Assembly: GCA_017549105.1 (NCBI GenBank)
Contig: JAFYVN010000006.1
Location: 62,001 to 126,000, forward strand
Length of the DNA: 64,000 nucleotides
Source: Clostridia bacterium
GTDB lineage: Bacteria; Bacillota; Clostridia; Oscillospirales; Acutalibacteraceae
Direction: 5' to 3'
Positions within the stretch are counted from its first letter, which is position 1. Each line of letters starts with the position of its first letter. A model generated the notes under the pieces. The model searched no databases. It was not told the DNA's origin and worked only from the letters and a program-made list of their open reading frames with translations. This document shows, piece by piece, positions 8,840-18,239 of the stretch. Made by a program: the position numbers and the translations under genes.

Positions 8840-10312
8840 ATGAAACCTATCAGCGTGCTTTACAAGGTAATCAACGGTGTTTTCGCAGCACAGTCAAGAC
8901 ATCTCGTCAAAAAGAAAACCGCAACACCGATTGACGATGCGGAATTCATCTGCACACCGAGAGCAAAGGGCACAACCTTTTCACTCGGTTATTCAAAAGA
9001 AAAAATACTCCCCGACGATATTGACAAAAAGAAATATTACATAGCCGGCTACGGAGAAAACAAACCCGCAAAAGGTGTTCTTGATGCTCCGCAGACCCAC
9101 GCAGTCTGGCTTGATGACCTTTCGGGCAAGGGCGGAATAGTGCTTGTTTCGATTGATAACGTCGGTATGCTCAACAGCGATGTAAACAAACTCCGTGCAA
9201 GACTGCGCGATTTTGCAATGCTCAGCGGATGCCGAAGCATCAACATAGTAAGTACCCACTCCCACGCAGGCATTGATACAATGGGCATCTGGGGTCCCCT
9301 CCCCTTCAGCGGAAAAGACCCTAAATATATGGAGCTTGTGTTCTCACAGACCGTCAAGGCTGTCAAGGATGCATATGCAAACCGCAAGAACGGCAAGCTT
9401 TACCTTGGCAGAGTTGAAGTTCCCGATATGCAGGAGGATATAAGAACTCCTGTTGTGTATTCAAAAATCCTCACACGTCTCAGGTTTGTTCCCGATGACG
9501 GTTCAAAACAGACATACATCATCAATTTTGCTTCTCATTCCGAATCGCTTCAAGGATGTAACGAGTTGGTCAGCGCAGACTTCCCCTGCTATCTGAGAGA
9601 AAAAATTCTTGAAGAAACAGGTGCGGAAACGCTCTACTGCGTAGGCGCAATCGGCGGAATGATAAGTATGGATATTCCCGATGAACAGGAAATCCGCAAA
9701 AACGGCAATGATTTTTCAGAGTCAACAAAAAAAATCGGACGAAAGCTTGCTGACTATGCGCTTTCAATTAAAGAAGAGGACGAAACTCTTCTCAACGCAA
9801 AAATCGGCAGCATAACCCAGCAAGTCTATTTCAAAGCAGAAAACACAATTCTTCTCGTTGCAGCAAAAGCCGGTATACTTGAAGCAAAAGAACACAGAAT
9901 GCCCGATAAATCCGGTTTTGCAATGAAATCCGAAATAAGCTATTTTGAGATTGACAGTCTTAAAATACTTATGCTTCCGTGCGAGATATTCCCCGAACTT
10001 GTTTACGGCGGATATCTTAGTGCAGAAGAATCCGCAACCGGCAAAGGAGGAGAAATCAATCCTCTGCCGCTCAAAGAAACCCTTGGCGATGACGTTATGA
10101 TAATCGGTCTTGCAAACGACGAAGTCGGCTATGTTCTGCCTCCCAACGACTATCTTCTCAACGAAGAAGCTCCGTATTTTGAAAACGGACGCGATATTCA
10201 CGGACGCAGACATTACGAGGAAACCAACTCACTCGGACCCGAAACCGCATTAAAAATCGCAGAAACCGTTGCAAAAATCATTTCAACTGTTGAAAAATCA
10301 AAAAATGTATGA
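8840..10312 (+). CDS. Neutral/alkaline ceramidase-like hydrolase, apparently cytoplasmic
   Basis: The 490-residue product resembles the N-terminal catalytic domain of neutral/alkaline non-lysosomal ceramidases. The zinc-type motif STHSHAGIDTMG lies near residue 136, comparable to the family motif TH(T/S)HxGP, and a second segment (FASHSESLQG, near 231) supplies another histidine. Unlike secreted ceramidases there is no clear signal peptide, though residues 1-20 (ISVLYKVINGVFAAQ) are mildly hydrophobic. Clostridial proteins of this type are annotated only as ceramidase-like, and the substrate is unknown. AAGGAGGAAG provides a strong ribosome site. A lipoprotein gene follows closely. Confidence 0.7.
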   Translation: MKPISVLYKVINGVFAAQSRHLVKKKTATPIDDAEFICTPRAKGTTFSLGYSKEKILPDDIDKKKYYIAGYGENKPAKGVLDAPQTHAVWLDDLSGKGGIVLVSIDNVGMLNSDVNKLRARLRDFAMLSGCRSINIVSTHSHAGIDTMGIWGPLPFSGKDPKYMELVFSQTVKAVKDAYANRKNGKLYLGRVEVPDMQEDIRTPVVYSKILTRLRFVPDDGSKQTYIINFASHSESLQGCNELVSADFPCYLREKILEETGAETLYCVGAIGGMISMDIPDEQEIRKNGNDFSESTKKIGRKLADYALSIKEEDETLLNAKIGSITQQVYFKAENTILLVAAKAGILEAKEHRMPDKSGFAMKSEISYFEIDSLKILMLPCEIFPELVYGGYLSAEESATGKGGEINPLPLKETLGDDVMIIGLANDEVGYVLPPNDYLLNEEAPYFENGRDIHGRRHYEETNSLGPETALKIAETVAKIISTVEKSKNV

Positions 10313-10352
10313 TATTATGTATAAGATAATAATCAGAAAGGACTTGACCTTT

Positions 10353-10880
10353 ATGAAATCAGCACTTTGTTTATTCCTTGTTCTTGTAACAGTAACCCTT
10401 TGCTTCTTCGGATGCTCCAACATTCCCGAAGAACCCGTAACTAGCGAAACTATGGTTCAGTCATACGTTAATCCTTACGGTGCAACAGCTGCTCCCCCCA
10501 TTAACATCGACCCCACAGAAGGCGGCACAACAAGCCCTGTTCAGTATGTTGAAACAACAAACAATGTTGAATTTGTTCTCAACAGCTACTATGTTTATAA
10601 GAACTCCGTTGCAAAAATCACAAACGTTGTTCTTGAAGATGATGGTTTCTCGCTCAATGCAGACGGCTTTGCTGATGTTGAGATTATGGGTATCGGCTCA
10701 AGAAAAGAAGGTATGAAAATCGGTTACACCGCATACGATGCAGAAGGCAACGTTGTCAGAACAAGCCACATCCTTGCAAAGCTTGACGGAGTTAAGGAAG
10801 GCGAAACTCTTACCGAAAGACGCTTTGAAGTTCCCAGAGCAACTGTCAAAATTGTTTTCCACGATTACATTGAAAAATAA
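10353..10880 (+). CDS. Putative lipoprotein
   Basis: A 175-residue exported protein with a lipoprotein signal peptide. The lysine start is followed by a hydrophobic core and the lipobox FFGC near residues 18-21, so the mature protein should be tethered to the outer face of the membrane by its cysteine. A Thr/Pro-rich linker follows and then a beta-rich domain ending in EVPRATVKIVFHDYIEK, resembling FxLYD-type domains of surface proteins. The start at 10353 is chosen because AGAAAGGA precedes it and the signal peptide begins there. Frame openness back to 10269 overlaps the preceding gene. Function unknown. Confidence 0.8.
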   Translation: MKSALCLFLVLVTVTLCFFGCSNIPEEPVTSETMVQSYVNPYGATAAPPINIDPTEGGTTSPVQYVETTNNVEFVLNSYYVYKNSVAKITNVVLEDDGFSLNADGFADVEIMGIGSRKEGMKIGYTAYDAEGNVVRTSHILAKLDGVKEGETLTERRFEVPRATVKIVFHDYIEK

Positions 10881-10889
10881 GCACAAGAA

Positions 10890-10923
10890 AACCCTCGGTT
10901 CAACAAGAACCGAGGGTTATTTT
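10890..10923. terminator. Bidirectional terminator between lipoprotein gene and argH
   Basis: A 12-bp perfect stem, AACCCTCGGTTC (10890-10901) with GAACCGAGGGTT (10907-10918), followed by ATTTTTAT on the plus strand and by TTTCTTGTGC on the minus strand. Confidence 0.88.
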
Positions 10924-10927
10924 TATC

Positions 10928-12235
10928 TTACATACCTCTGCGTCTGACGCAGTTTTCAAGCTTTATCGCATCATAAACACCGTTATCGAAAAGCTCGCAA
11001 ACGCCCTGATACTCCTCAAGAGAGAGAGTTTCGAGGGTTTTGTTTTCTCTTATGCAAAGTGCAACGAGCTCGCCCGTCGCTTTATATGCATCTCTGAAAG
11101 GAAGTCCCTTTGAAACAAGATAGTCAGCGCAGTCGGTAGCGTTGATAAAGCCGCCTGCAGCCGCTTTTCTCATATTTTCGGGAATTGCCTTCATTGTCTG
11201 AATCATAGGCTCAAGGGTGATGAGGCAGATTTTGACGGTATCAAACGCATCAAAAATTGCATCTTTATCTTCCTGCATATCCTTGTTGTATGCAAGAGGA
11301 AGACCCTTCATAACAGTGAGAAGCGTCATAAGGTCACCGAACACTCTGCCGCTCTTACCCCTTACAAGCTCTGCAATATCGGGATTCTTCTTCTGCGGCA
11401 TAATGCTTGAACCGGTTGAAAATGCGTCATCAAGCTCAACAAACTTGAACTCCCATGAGCACCAGAGAATGATTTCTTCGCAAAGTCTTGAAAGATGAAC
11501 CATACAGATTGAAAGTGCACTTGCAAGCTCAATACAAAAATCTCTGTCTGCAACACCGTCAAGTGTGCTCTTTGTGAACGAATCAAAGCCAAGGAATTCA
11601 GCGGTCATTGCTCTGTCGATGGGGTAAGTTGTGCCCGCAAGAGCGCCGCTGCCGAGGGGAGATGAATTCATTCTCTTTCTCGCATCCTCGATTCTGCCGA
11701 GGTCACGTGTAAGCATCTCTGTATATGCGGTAAGATGAGCCTTAAAGGTTATGGGCTGCGCACGCTGAAGATGGGTGTAGCCGGGCATAATTGCATCGGC
11801 ATATTCATCGCCCTTATCTTCGAGAGCTTTGATGACCTTTCTGACAAGCACAAGAGTTTCATCGCACTGCTCACGGAGATAGAGTCTTACGTCAAGAGCA
11901 ACCTGGTCATTACGGCTTCTGCCTGTATGCAGACGCTTGCCTGCGCTGCCGATTCTCTCGGTGAGGGTCTGCTCGATGAAGGTGTGGATATCCTCTGCGT
12001 TGGGGTCAATAAGAAGCTCACCCGCTGAAATTTCCTGTCTGATTTTTGCAAGCTCTGAGCAAATAAGAGCACCGTCATCCTGAGAGATGATACCCTTTGC
12101 GGCAAGCATTGTTGCGTGGGCAATACTGCCCTCGATATCCCAGTAATACATTTTGGAATCGGTTGCAATGGATGAATTGAAATCGTTGGTTTTTTTATCC
12201 GCTTCCTTTGAGAAACGGCCTGCCCATAACTTCAT
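10928..12235 (-). CDS. argH: Argininosuccinate lyase
   Basis: Last step of arginine synthesis: argininosuccinate to arginine plus fumarate, cytoplasmic homotetramer of the fumarase/aspartase superfamily. At 435 residues it is somewhat shorter than the ~460 common elsewhere because of a compact C-terminus. The N-terminus KLWAGRFSKE and the superfamily signature GSSIMPQKKNPD near residue 275 are clear, and HTGRSRNDQV carries substrate-binding residues near 103-112. AAGGAGGA precedes the ATG. It follows argG by 158 bp with a terminator-like hairpin in between. Confidence 0.97.
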   Translation of the reverse strand: MKLWAGRFSKEADKKTNDFNSSIATDSKMYYWDIEGSIAHATMLAAKGIISQDDGALICSELAKIRQEISAGELLIDPNAEDIHTFIEQTLTERIGSAGKRLHTGRSRNDQVALDVRLYLREQCDETLVLVRKVIKALEDKGDEYADAIMPGYTHLQRAQPITFKAHLTAYTEMLTRDLGRIEDARKRMNSSPLGSGALAGTTYPIDRAMTAEFLGFDSFTKSTLDGVADRDFCIELASALSICMVHLSRLCEEIILWCSWEFKFVELDDAFSTGSSIMPQKKNPDIAELVRGKSGRVFGDLMTLLTVMKGLPLAYNKDMQEDKDAIFDAFDTVKICLITLEPMIQTMKAIPENMRKAAAGGFINATDCADYLVSKGLPFRDAYKATGELVALCIRENKTLETLSLEEYQGVCELFDNGVYDAIKLENCVRRRGM

Positions 12236-12256
12236 TTTTAATCCTCCTTATACGGG

Positions 12257-12283
12257 AAAAAGAGCCGTCATAATGGCGGCTCT
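12257..12283 (-). terminator. Terminator-like hairpin between argG and argH
   Basis: GAGCCG (12262-12267) pairs with CGGCTC (12278-12283), and on the minus strand this is followed by CTTTTTCCC. It lies just before the argH ribosome site, so it may act as a partial terminator or set argH level rather than ending the operon. Confidence 0.55.
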
Positions 12284-12393
12284 TATATTTTGTTTTAATA
12301 ATCGAGTAGAATTGTGAAAGAGAAGGCGCGCGATGAAGGAATATGCAGATATTTCGAATCACCGCAACGCAGTATTTCGCAATTATACGAAGA

Positions 12394-13623
12394 TTATTTG
12401 TTTGCGTTTCTTTCAGCTTCGAGAATAGCCTTAACCTTGATGGGAAGACCGAAGAGGTTGATGAAACCTGCTGAATCCTTCTGATCGTAAACTTCGTCTG
12501 CATCGAATGTTGCAAAGTCTTCGCTGTAAAGAGTATAGGGTGAAGTTACGCCTGCGTTGATGATGTTGCCCTTGTAAAGCTTGAGCTTAACATCGCCTGT
12601 AACTGTTTCCTGAGTCTTATCAACGAATGCTGCAAGTGACTCACGGAGAGGTGTGAACCACTGACCGAAGTAAACAAGCTCTGCATACTTATGAGCGATG
12701 ATCTCTTTGTAGTGCATTGTGTCTCTGTCGAGGCAAAGAGTTTCAAGAATATCGTGAGCCTTGAAGAGGATTGAACCTGCGGGATTCTCATAAACACCTC
12801 TTGACTTCATACCGACAAGACGGTTTTCAACGATATCGTTAAGACCGATGCCGTTCTTACCGCCAACTTCGTTGAGGTAAGTGATAAGCTCTACGCCGCC
12901 CATTTCCTTGCCGTTAACAGCTGTGGGAACACCCTTTTCGAAGTGGATTGTGATATATGTGGGTTCATCGGGAGCCATTTCGGGTGAAACGCCCATCTCG
13001 AGGAAGCCGGGTTTGTTGTACTGAGGCTCGTTTGCGGGATCTTCAAGGTCGAGACCTTCGTGTGAAAGGTGCCAGAGGTTCTTATCCTTTGAGTAGTTTG
13101 TTTCTCTGTTTATCTTAAGAGGAATGTTGTGTGCCTCTGCGTATTCGATTTCTTCTTCTCTTGACTTGATGTCCCAGATTCTCCAGGGAGCGATGATTTC
13201 CATTTCAGGAGCAAAAGCCTTGATTGTAAGCTCGAATCTTACCTGGTCGTTACCCTTACCTGTGCAGCCGTGGCAGATAGCGTCTGCGCCTTCAGCCTTT
13301 GCGATTTCAACGATTCTCTTTGCGATAATGGGACGTGCAAATGATGTGCCGAGAAGATATTCCTTCTCATAAACTGCGCCTGCCTTGAGGGTGGGGAAAA
13401 TATAATCGCTTACAAATTCATCCTGAAGATTTTCAATATAGAGCTTTGAAGCGCCTGTCTTGATAGCCTTTTCTTCAAGACCGTCAAGCTCAGTGCCCTG
13501 ACCTACGTCGCCTGAAACAGCAATAACTTCGCAGTTGTTGTAGTTTTCTTTGAGCCAGGGAATAATGATTGATGTATCAAGACCGCCTGAATAAGCGAGA
13601 ACAACTTTTTTGATTTCTTTCAT
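12394..13623 (-). CDS. argG: Argininosuccinate synthase
   Basis: ATP-dependent joining of citrulline and aspartate, 409 residues, normal length. The PP-loop AYSGGLDTS lies at residues 10-18 and the family segments [15 protein letters not shown] near 115 and [11 protein letters not shown] near 175 complete the nucleotide and citrulline site. GGAGA precedes the ATG. It heads the argGH unit, with a promoter at 13660-13687 and candidate ARG boxes. The C-terminal lysine-rich tail is ordinary. Confidence 0.97.
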   Translation of the reverse strand: MKEIKKVVLAYSGGLDTSIIIPWLKENYNNCEVIAVSGDVGQGTELDGLEEKAIKTGASKLYIENLQDEFVSDYIFPTLKAGAVYEKEYLLGTSFARPIIAKRIVEIAKAEGADAICHGCTGKGNDQVRFELTIKAFAPEMEIIAPWRIWDIKSREEEIEYAEAHNIPLKINRETNYSKDKNLWHLSHEGLDLEDPANEPQYNKPGFLEMGVSPEMAPDEPTYITIHFEKGVPTAVNGKEMGGVELITYLNEVGGKNGIGLNDIVENRLVGMKSRGVYENPAGSILFKAHDILETLCLDRDTMHYKEIIAHKYAELVYFGQWFTPLRESLAAFVDKTQETVTGDVKLKLYKGNIINAGVTSPYTLYSEDFATFDADEVYDQKDSAGFINLFGLPIKVKAILEAERNANK

Positions 13624-13649
13624 GATAATTTCTCCGTTCGTTTTTATTT

Positions 13650-13687
13650 TTATGCATTAATTATACATCGAATATTCAGAAAATCAA
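13650..13687 (-). promoter_or_regulatory. argG promoter with ARG-like element over -10
   Basis: On the minus strand TTGATT (13682-13687), a 16-bp spacer and TATAAT (13660-13665). The -10 box is embedded in TGTATAATTAATGCATA, which closely resembles TGTATAATTATTCACA at the argC promoter and loosely fits the ArgR/AhrC box. Confidence 0.6.
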
Positions 13688-13694
13688 GTGGTTT

Positions 13695-13710
13695 TTGAAT
13701 ATTTATGCAA
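13695..13710. promoter_or_regulatory. Candidate ARG box upstream of argG
   Basis: TTGAATATTTATGCAA differs at one position from the symmetrical ArgR consensus TTGAATNNNNATTCAA. It lies just upstream of the argG -35 box. Assignment rests on resemblance only. Confidence 0.45.
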
Positions 13711-13749
13711 ATTTGTCGTATTTAACAAAAAATCGCTGAAAATCGCTCA

Positions 13750-14760
13750 TTAACCGAGCAAAAGACCGACTTTTTTCTTTGCTTTTGTAAGAGTTCTGCT
13801 TGCGATACGTGCTGCCTTCTCTGCACCCGCATTTGCTGTATCAAGAAGATACTGCTTATCCGCCATAAGACGCTTGTATTCCTCCTGCACAGGGCGAAGC
13901 TCTTCGATAACTGCTTCCGCAACCTTTACCTTGAAATCTCCGTAACCCTTACCCTCGAATTCTTTTTCGATTGCAGCAAAATCAAGACCTGTGCAGCATG
14001 AATAGATAGCCATAAGATTATTGATACCGTCTTTACCGTCTGCGTAGCGCACACAAGCCTCACTGTCGGTAACAGCTGACTTGAACTTCTTGAGGATTGC
14101 CTCGGGAGTGTCGAGAAGTGAAACGGATGCTTTGGGGTTGGGGTCGCTCTTTGACATCTTCTGGGTGGGGTCCTGAAGGCTCATAACTCTTGCACCGACC
14201 TTGCCGATGAACGGTTCGGGAAGCGTGAAGGTATTGCCCCTGAGAGAATTAAAACGTGTTGCAATATCTCGTGCAAGCTCAAGATGCTGCTTCTGGTCCG
14301 CACCGATGGGAACGAAATTCGCCTGATAAAGAAGAATATCCGCTGCCATAAGAACGGGATATGCAAACAGACCGACGTTGACGTTGTCTGCGTGCTTCTG
14401 TGATTTTTCTTTGAACTGGGTCATTCTTGATGCTTCGCCAAACTGGGTGTAGCAATCAAGAATCCACGCAAGCTCTGCGTGAGCTGCAACCTGACTCTGA
14501 ATGAAAACAATGCTCTTTTCGGGGTCAAGACCGATTGAAAGAAGAATTGCATACATTTCAAGAATCTGCTGACGAAGCTTTGCAGGTTCGGGATGAATGG
14601 TAAGAGCGTGAAGGTCTGCAACAGCATAAAGGCAGTTGTAGTCATCGCTCATCGCCTTCCAGTTTTTGAGTGCGCCAAGATAGTTGCCCAGGGTCGGAAC
14701 CGATGTAGGCTGAATCATACTCAGTACTATAGGCTTCTTTTCGGGAGCTGTATTTTCCAT
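13750..14760 (-). CDS. trpS: Tryptophanyl-tRNA synthetase
   Basis: Class I aminoacyl-tRNA synthetase charging tRNA-Trp, 336 residues, standard bacterial size. The HIGH-type motif is PTLGNYLGA near residues 22-30 and the KMSKS loop KMSKSDPN lies near 201-208. The middle region contains the usual GADQKQHLELARDIA. The gene lies 20 bp after the aminotransferase gene and probably shares its transcript. There is no T-box in front of this unit, whereas trpB at 57 kb has one. A GAGG ribosome site precedes the ATG. Confidence 0.97.
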   Translation of the reverse strand: MENTAPEKKPIVLSMIQPTSVPTLGNYLGALKNWKAMSDDYNCLYAVADLHALTIHPEPAKLRQQILEMYAILLSIGLDPEKSIVFIQSQVAAHAELAWILDCYTQFGEASRMTQFKEKSQKHADNVNVGLFAYPVLMAADILLYQANFVPIGADQKQHLELARDIATRFNSLRGNTFTLPEPFIGKVGARVMSLQDPTQKMSKSDPNPKASVSLLDTPEAILKKFKSAVTDSEACVRYADGKDGINNLMAIYSCCTGLDFAAIEKEFEGKGYGDFKVKVAEAVIEELRPVQEEYKRLMADKQYLLDTANAGAEKAARIASRTLTKAKKKVGLLLG

Positions 14761-14780
14761 AATATTTTTACCTCGTCAAA

Positions 14781-15959
14781 TTAAAGTGAACGTGCAACTT
14801 CACCAAGAATCTTAACACCCTTTATGATACCTTCATCGGAGGGAGTTGAGAAATTCATACGGATGAAACTGCATTCCTTATCACCGTCAACCATCATTGC
14901 GTTGCCGGGAACAACAGATACGCCTGCAGCACTTGCTTTTTTAACAAAATCGAGCATATCGATTCCATCATTAAGCTTTGCCCAGACGAAAAGACCGCCC
15001 TCGGGTCTGTGATATGTAAGAAAATTGCCCAGTTCAGCATCAACGCAGTCACAGAGGAGATTGAGCTTGCGCTTATAAATCTCACGGATTTTGTTGATGT
15101 GACCTTCAAAGTCGCACTCGGTAAGCCACTTATAAACAACAAGCTGCGAAACAAGCGGAGTATGAACATCCTGGGTCTGCTTTGCAACGGTCAGCTTTGC
15201 GATAACCGCCTTGGGAGCAAGAACATAGCCGACTCTTATGCCGGGAGCAACAATCTTTGAGAACGAGCCGGAATAAACAACGATTCCTTCTTCGTCAAAA
15301 CTCTTGATTGCGGGGACATCCTCACCCGAAACACGAAGATCGCCGTAGGGATTATCCTCGAGCACAAGCACTCCGTATTTCTTTGCAAGCTCATAAACTG
15401 CCTTTCTCTTTTCGAGTGACATTGTTGCGCCTGCGGGATTCTGGAAGTTGGGGATTGTATAGATAAACTTAACGTTTTCTTCTGATTTGAGTTTTTCTTC
15501 GAGAGCTTCGATGTTGATTCCGTCGCTGTCGATAGGAACTCCAACAAGGTTTGCACCGTAGCTTCTGAAGCAGTTGAGCGCACCGATGAATGAGGGTTCT
15601 TCGCAGAGAACTGTATCACCGTAATTGATGAAGCACTGGCTCATAAGGCTCATAACCTGCTGAGCACCGCTGACAACGATAAGTCCGTCATCCTCTGTGC
15701 CTACACCGTATCTTGATTTGCAGAGTTTTGTAAGTTCTTCAATAAGAGGTCCGTAGCCTTCGCTGATGCCGTACTGAAGAGCAAGAACGGGATCTTCTTC
15801 AAAAACTTCACCGACAAGCTTTTTGATATCGTCAACGGGAAAAGCATCGGGTGCGGGATTCCCTGCTGCAAGAGGAATTGTGTTGCCCGAGCTTTTCAGA
15901 ATTTCTCTGATAATCGAAGGCTTGAGCGATGCTACACCTTTCGCAAATTTGTAATCCAT
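14781..15959 (-). CDS. PLP-dependent aminotransferase, class I/II (LysN/Aro8-like)
   Basis: Fold-type I aminotransferase of 392 residues, related to 2-aminoadipate/aromatic/branched-chain aminotransferases of the MocR-like catalytic group but without a DNA-binding domain. Visible landmarks are NPAPDAFP (near 34), the substrate loop YGISEGYGPL (near 63), NFQNPAG (near 171), DNPYGDLR (near 202) and the Schiff-base lysine in YSGSFSKIVAPG near residue 234. The exact amino acid cannot be told. It precedes trpS by 20 bp. AAAGGACTG precedes the ATG and the leader is divergent from the HAD gene. Confidence 0.9.
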   Translation of the reverse strand: MDYKFAKGVASLKPSIIREILKSSGNTIPLAAGNPAPDAFPVDDIKKLVGEVFEEDPVLALQYGISEGYGPLIEELTKLCKSRYGVGTEDDGLIVVSGAQQVMSLMSQCFINYGDTVLCEEPSFIGALNCFRSYGANLVGVPIDSDGINIEALEEKLKSEENVKFIYTIPNFQNPAGATMSLEKRKAVYELAKKYGVLVLEDNPYGDLRVSGEDVPAIKSFDEEGIVVYSGSFSKIVAPGIRVGYVLAPKAVIAKLTVAKQTQDVHTPLVSQLVVYKWLTECDFEGHINKIREIYKRKLNLLCDCVDAELGNFLTYHRPEGGLFVWAKLNDGIDMLDFVKKASAAGVSVVPGNAMMVDGDKECSFIRMNFSTPSDEGIIKGVKILGEVARSL

Positions 15960-16047
15960 TATATTTTCAGTCCTTTCGGGATAAATGCGGTTTTATTTTT
16001 AATAATAGTAAAGTATAACACATTAAAATAAAAAAGTAAACAAAATA

Positions 16048-16076
16048 TTGAATGATTATTCGGCATATGATATAAT
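16048..16076 (+). promoter_or_regulatory. Promoter of the HAD phosphatase gene
   Basis: TTGAAT (16048-16053), 17-bp spacer, TATAAT (16071-16076), then GCAGGTGATA before the ATG at 16094. Confidence 0.7.
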
Positions 16077-16093
16077 TTTTTGCAGGTGATAAT

Positions 16094-16747
16094 ATGAATT
16101 CAAAATATAAAGCCGTCTTTTTTGATTTTGACGGCACGATAGCCGACACAGGCGACGGAATTTTTCATTCAGTCAAATATGCAATAAAGGAATCGGGATA
16201 CCCTCCGATAAGCGAAGAAAGTCTGCGCACCTTCATCGGACCACCCGTTTTTGACTCTTTTAAAAGAGAATTAGGGATGAATGCGGAGCAAAGTGAGTTT
16301 GCCGTTATGAAATACCGTGAGGAATACAGCCGTGATGGCATATACCGTTTCACGCTCTATGACGGAATCGAAAGCCTTTTGCGTGAACTCAAAGCAAGCG
16401 GAATTCAGGTTGCAATCGCAAGCTCAAAGCCGTATAATTTTATCCTCAGAATTATTGATTATCTCAACTTCGGTGAGCTTGTTGACTTCATCTCCTGCCC
16501 TCTGAGTGACAAGGCGCACGAGAGCAAGGTTATCCTTGTAAGCCGTTGCGTTGAACATTTTGAGATAAAAAAAAGCGAAGCAATTATGGTAGGCGACAGA
16601 TATTTTGACATCGACGGTGCAAACGGCGCGGGTGTTGAAAGCGTTGGCGTTACCTTCGGATACGGCGACGAAAAAGAACTGAGCAATGCAGGCGCAACCT
16701 ACATTGCTCAGAATGTTGATGATATAAGAAAAATTATTTTTTCTTGA
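16094..16747 (+). CDS. HAD-superfamily phosphatase (phosphoglycolate phosphatase-like)
   Basis: Haloacid dehalogenase subfamily IA hydrolase of 217 residues. Motif I DFDGTIADT (near residues 12-20) carries the nucleophilic aspartate, motif II is ASSKP near residue 114, and motif IV GDRYFDIDGA lies near 171-180. A helical cap domain sits between motifs I and II. Members act on small phosphates such as phosphoglycolate or pyrophosphate, and the substrate here is not resolved. Its 3' end overlaps the convergent membrane protein gene by 14 bp. Confidence 0.9.
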   Translation: MNSKYKAVFFDFDGTIADTGDGIFHSVKYAIKESGYPPISEESLRTFIGPPVFDSFKRELGMNAEQSEFAVMKYREEYSRDGIYRFTLYDGIESLLRELKASGIQVAIASSKPYNFILRIIDYLNFGELVDFISCPLSDKAHESKVILVSRCVEHFEIKKSEAIMVGDRYFDIDGANGAGVESVGVTFGYGDEKELSNAGATYIAQNVDDIRKIIFS

Positions 16748-18239
16748 CTGCCTTCTTTGAAACAAATCCGTAAAGCACATAAAACAGCACGATGCTGATG
16801 AGCATTATTACCGGAATAAAGATACTTCCATCCCTTATCAGTCCGAGGATTGATGAGGGATTTTTCATTTGTGCGTAAGGCAGAGAGAGAATGTTACTGT
16901 CACCCGTGCAGAAATATCCGAATGCCGAAACAGCAAAATAAACCGGAATCGCCTTAAGGCAGAAATCTTCTGTTCTTACTGCAAAAAGATTGGGAAGCTC
17001 TCTTTTGAGAATGTTTTTATTCGCAATTGAGGCGGTGATGATTATTCCGATAACGCAGAACACAGCTGTTATAATATAACTCGGAATATCCTCTTCGGAA
17101 ACCCAGCCTTTCCAGACCATCCACTCCGCAATTCTCATGCCGAGAGGTCTTGCGGTTGTAACCACAAACGTTGCAAGAAGGGTAACAATCGCGCTGTAAG
17201 CAACATAGAGCTTTGCATTTTTGAAGGGCATTTTATATTCGAACCAACCTTCTCCGCCCGTAATTTTCTTGGGCAGACAGACGAGAAGAAACATGATTCC
17301 GAAGCCGAGGAAAAATCCCGTAAGATACTCCCAAAGCGACCAGTTTCCGCCCTCAAGAAAACCGGGAAGATTGCTGAGCTTGAAAAATCCTCTGTCGGAA
17401 TCAAGCACCATAACAACATCGGCAAGAGTAATCGAAACCGCACAGATTGCGTTGATTGCAAACGAGATGAATGCGGTGACTTTGTCTTTTTTTGCTATAA
17501 GAGTTGCGAGCGAGAGAACAAGCGCACCTGCGGTATAAGAAATAATTCTGACGGTTGCAAAATAGTTTCTTCCGTAAGGAATTTTCTTGAACCACGCCTC
17601 GGATCCGAGATTTTTGATAAACGCCATCATCGGCGAATAATCATAGCCTCTGTCGGCAAGACCTTCTTTAAAAAGTTCAACCGCATCAGAATTCACAAAC
17701 GGTGCGATATAATGAGCAACGGTAAACTCAAACGCATAAACAACAACATAAAACACTGCGATAAATGTTATGTAGTGCCAGATTTTGTATTCTTTCTTTG
17801 AGAAAAGAGAGCCGATAAACATTGCCCAGAGCGGCATCCAGCCAAAGCCGAGAAGAAGCATTGCCGCCATACCCGACCACGGACTGATTTCTGCCATTGC
17901 AACGGTTTCTTCGCCAGTAAAAGGTACTGTACTGCCAAGATAACCGCCCATCTGTGAATTGAGAGTGCCCCAGCCGCCGTTGGTTATTCCGAGAAGAATC
18001 ACGGCAATCGGGAGCGCTTCAAGTGTCATTTTTCTGCGGTTGCCGAAGAATGCAAAAATAACGAGAGTAAGCATTACTCCGACAGCAAACATACCCCACA
18101 TCGAACCCCAACCGTGGGTACCTCTTACTCTCCACATAAAGCCTGTCATTATCGCTGTCATAAGCACAAGAACTGTTTTGAGAGCAGGGGTAAGACGTCT
18201 TGCATTGAGAAAATCAAGGTTGTCTTTGTTAAGCGTCAT
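16734..18239 (-). CDS. Polytopic membrane protein of unknown function
   Basis: I do not recognise the family. The 501-residue product has about eleven to twelve hydrophobic segments spread over its full length, several Gly-rich tracts (RGTHGWGSMWGM near residue 39, GITNGGWGTLNSQMGGYLG near 85) and a basic C-terminus ending in KKAVKKK. No transporter motif is obvious. The start overlaps the end of yfcE by 11 bp on the same strand, so the two are translationally coupled, and its end overlaps the convergent HAD gene by 14 bp. Possible roles are transport or lipid/glycan modification. Confidence 0.8.
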   Translation of the reverse strand: MTLNKDNLDFLNARRLTPALKTVLVLMTAIMTGFMWRVRGTHGWGSMWGMFAVGVMLTLVIFAFFGNRRKMTLEALPIAVILLGITNGGWGTLNSQMGGYLGSTVPFTGEETVAMAEISPWSGMAAMLLLGFGWMPLWAMFIGSLFSKKEYKIWHYITFIAVFYVVVYAFEFTVAHYIAPFVNSDAVELFKEGLADRGYDYSPMMAFIKNLGSEAWFKKIPYGRNYFATVRIISYTAGALVLSLATLIAKKDKVTAFISFAINAICAVSITLADVVMVLDSDRGFFKLSNLPGFLEGGNWSLWEYLTGFFLGFGIMFLLVCLPKKITGGEGWFEYKMPFKNAKLYVAYSAIVTLLATFVVTTARPLGMRIAEWMVWKGWVSEEDIPSYIITAVFCVIGIIITASIANKNILKRELPNLFAVRTEDFCLKAIPVYFAVSAFGYFCTGDSNILSLPYAQMKNPSSILGLIRDGSIFIPVIMLISIVLFYVLYGFVSKKAVKKK

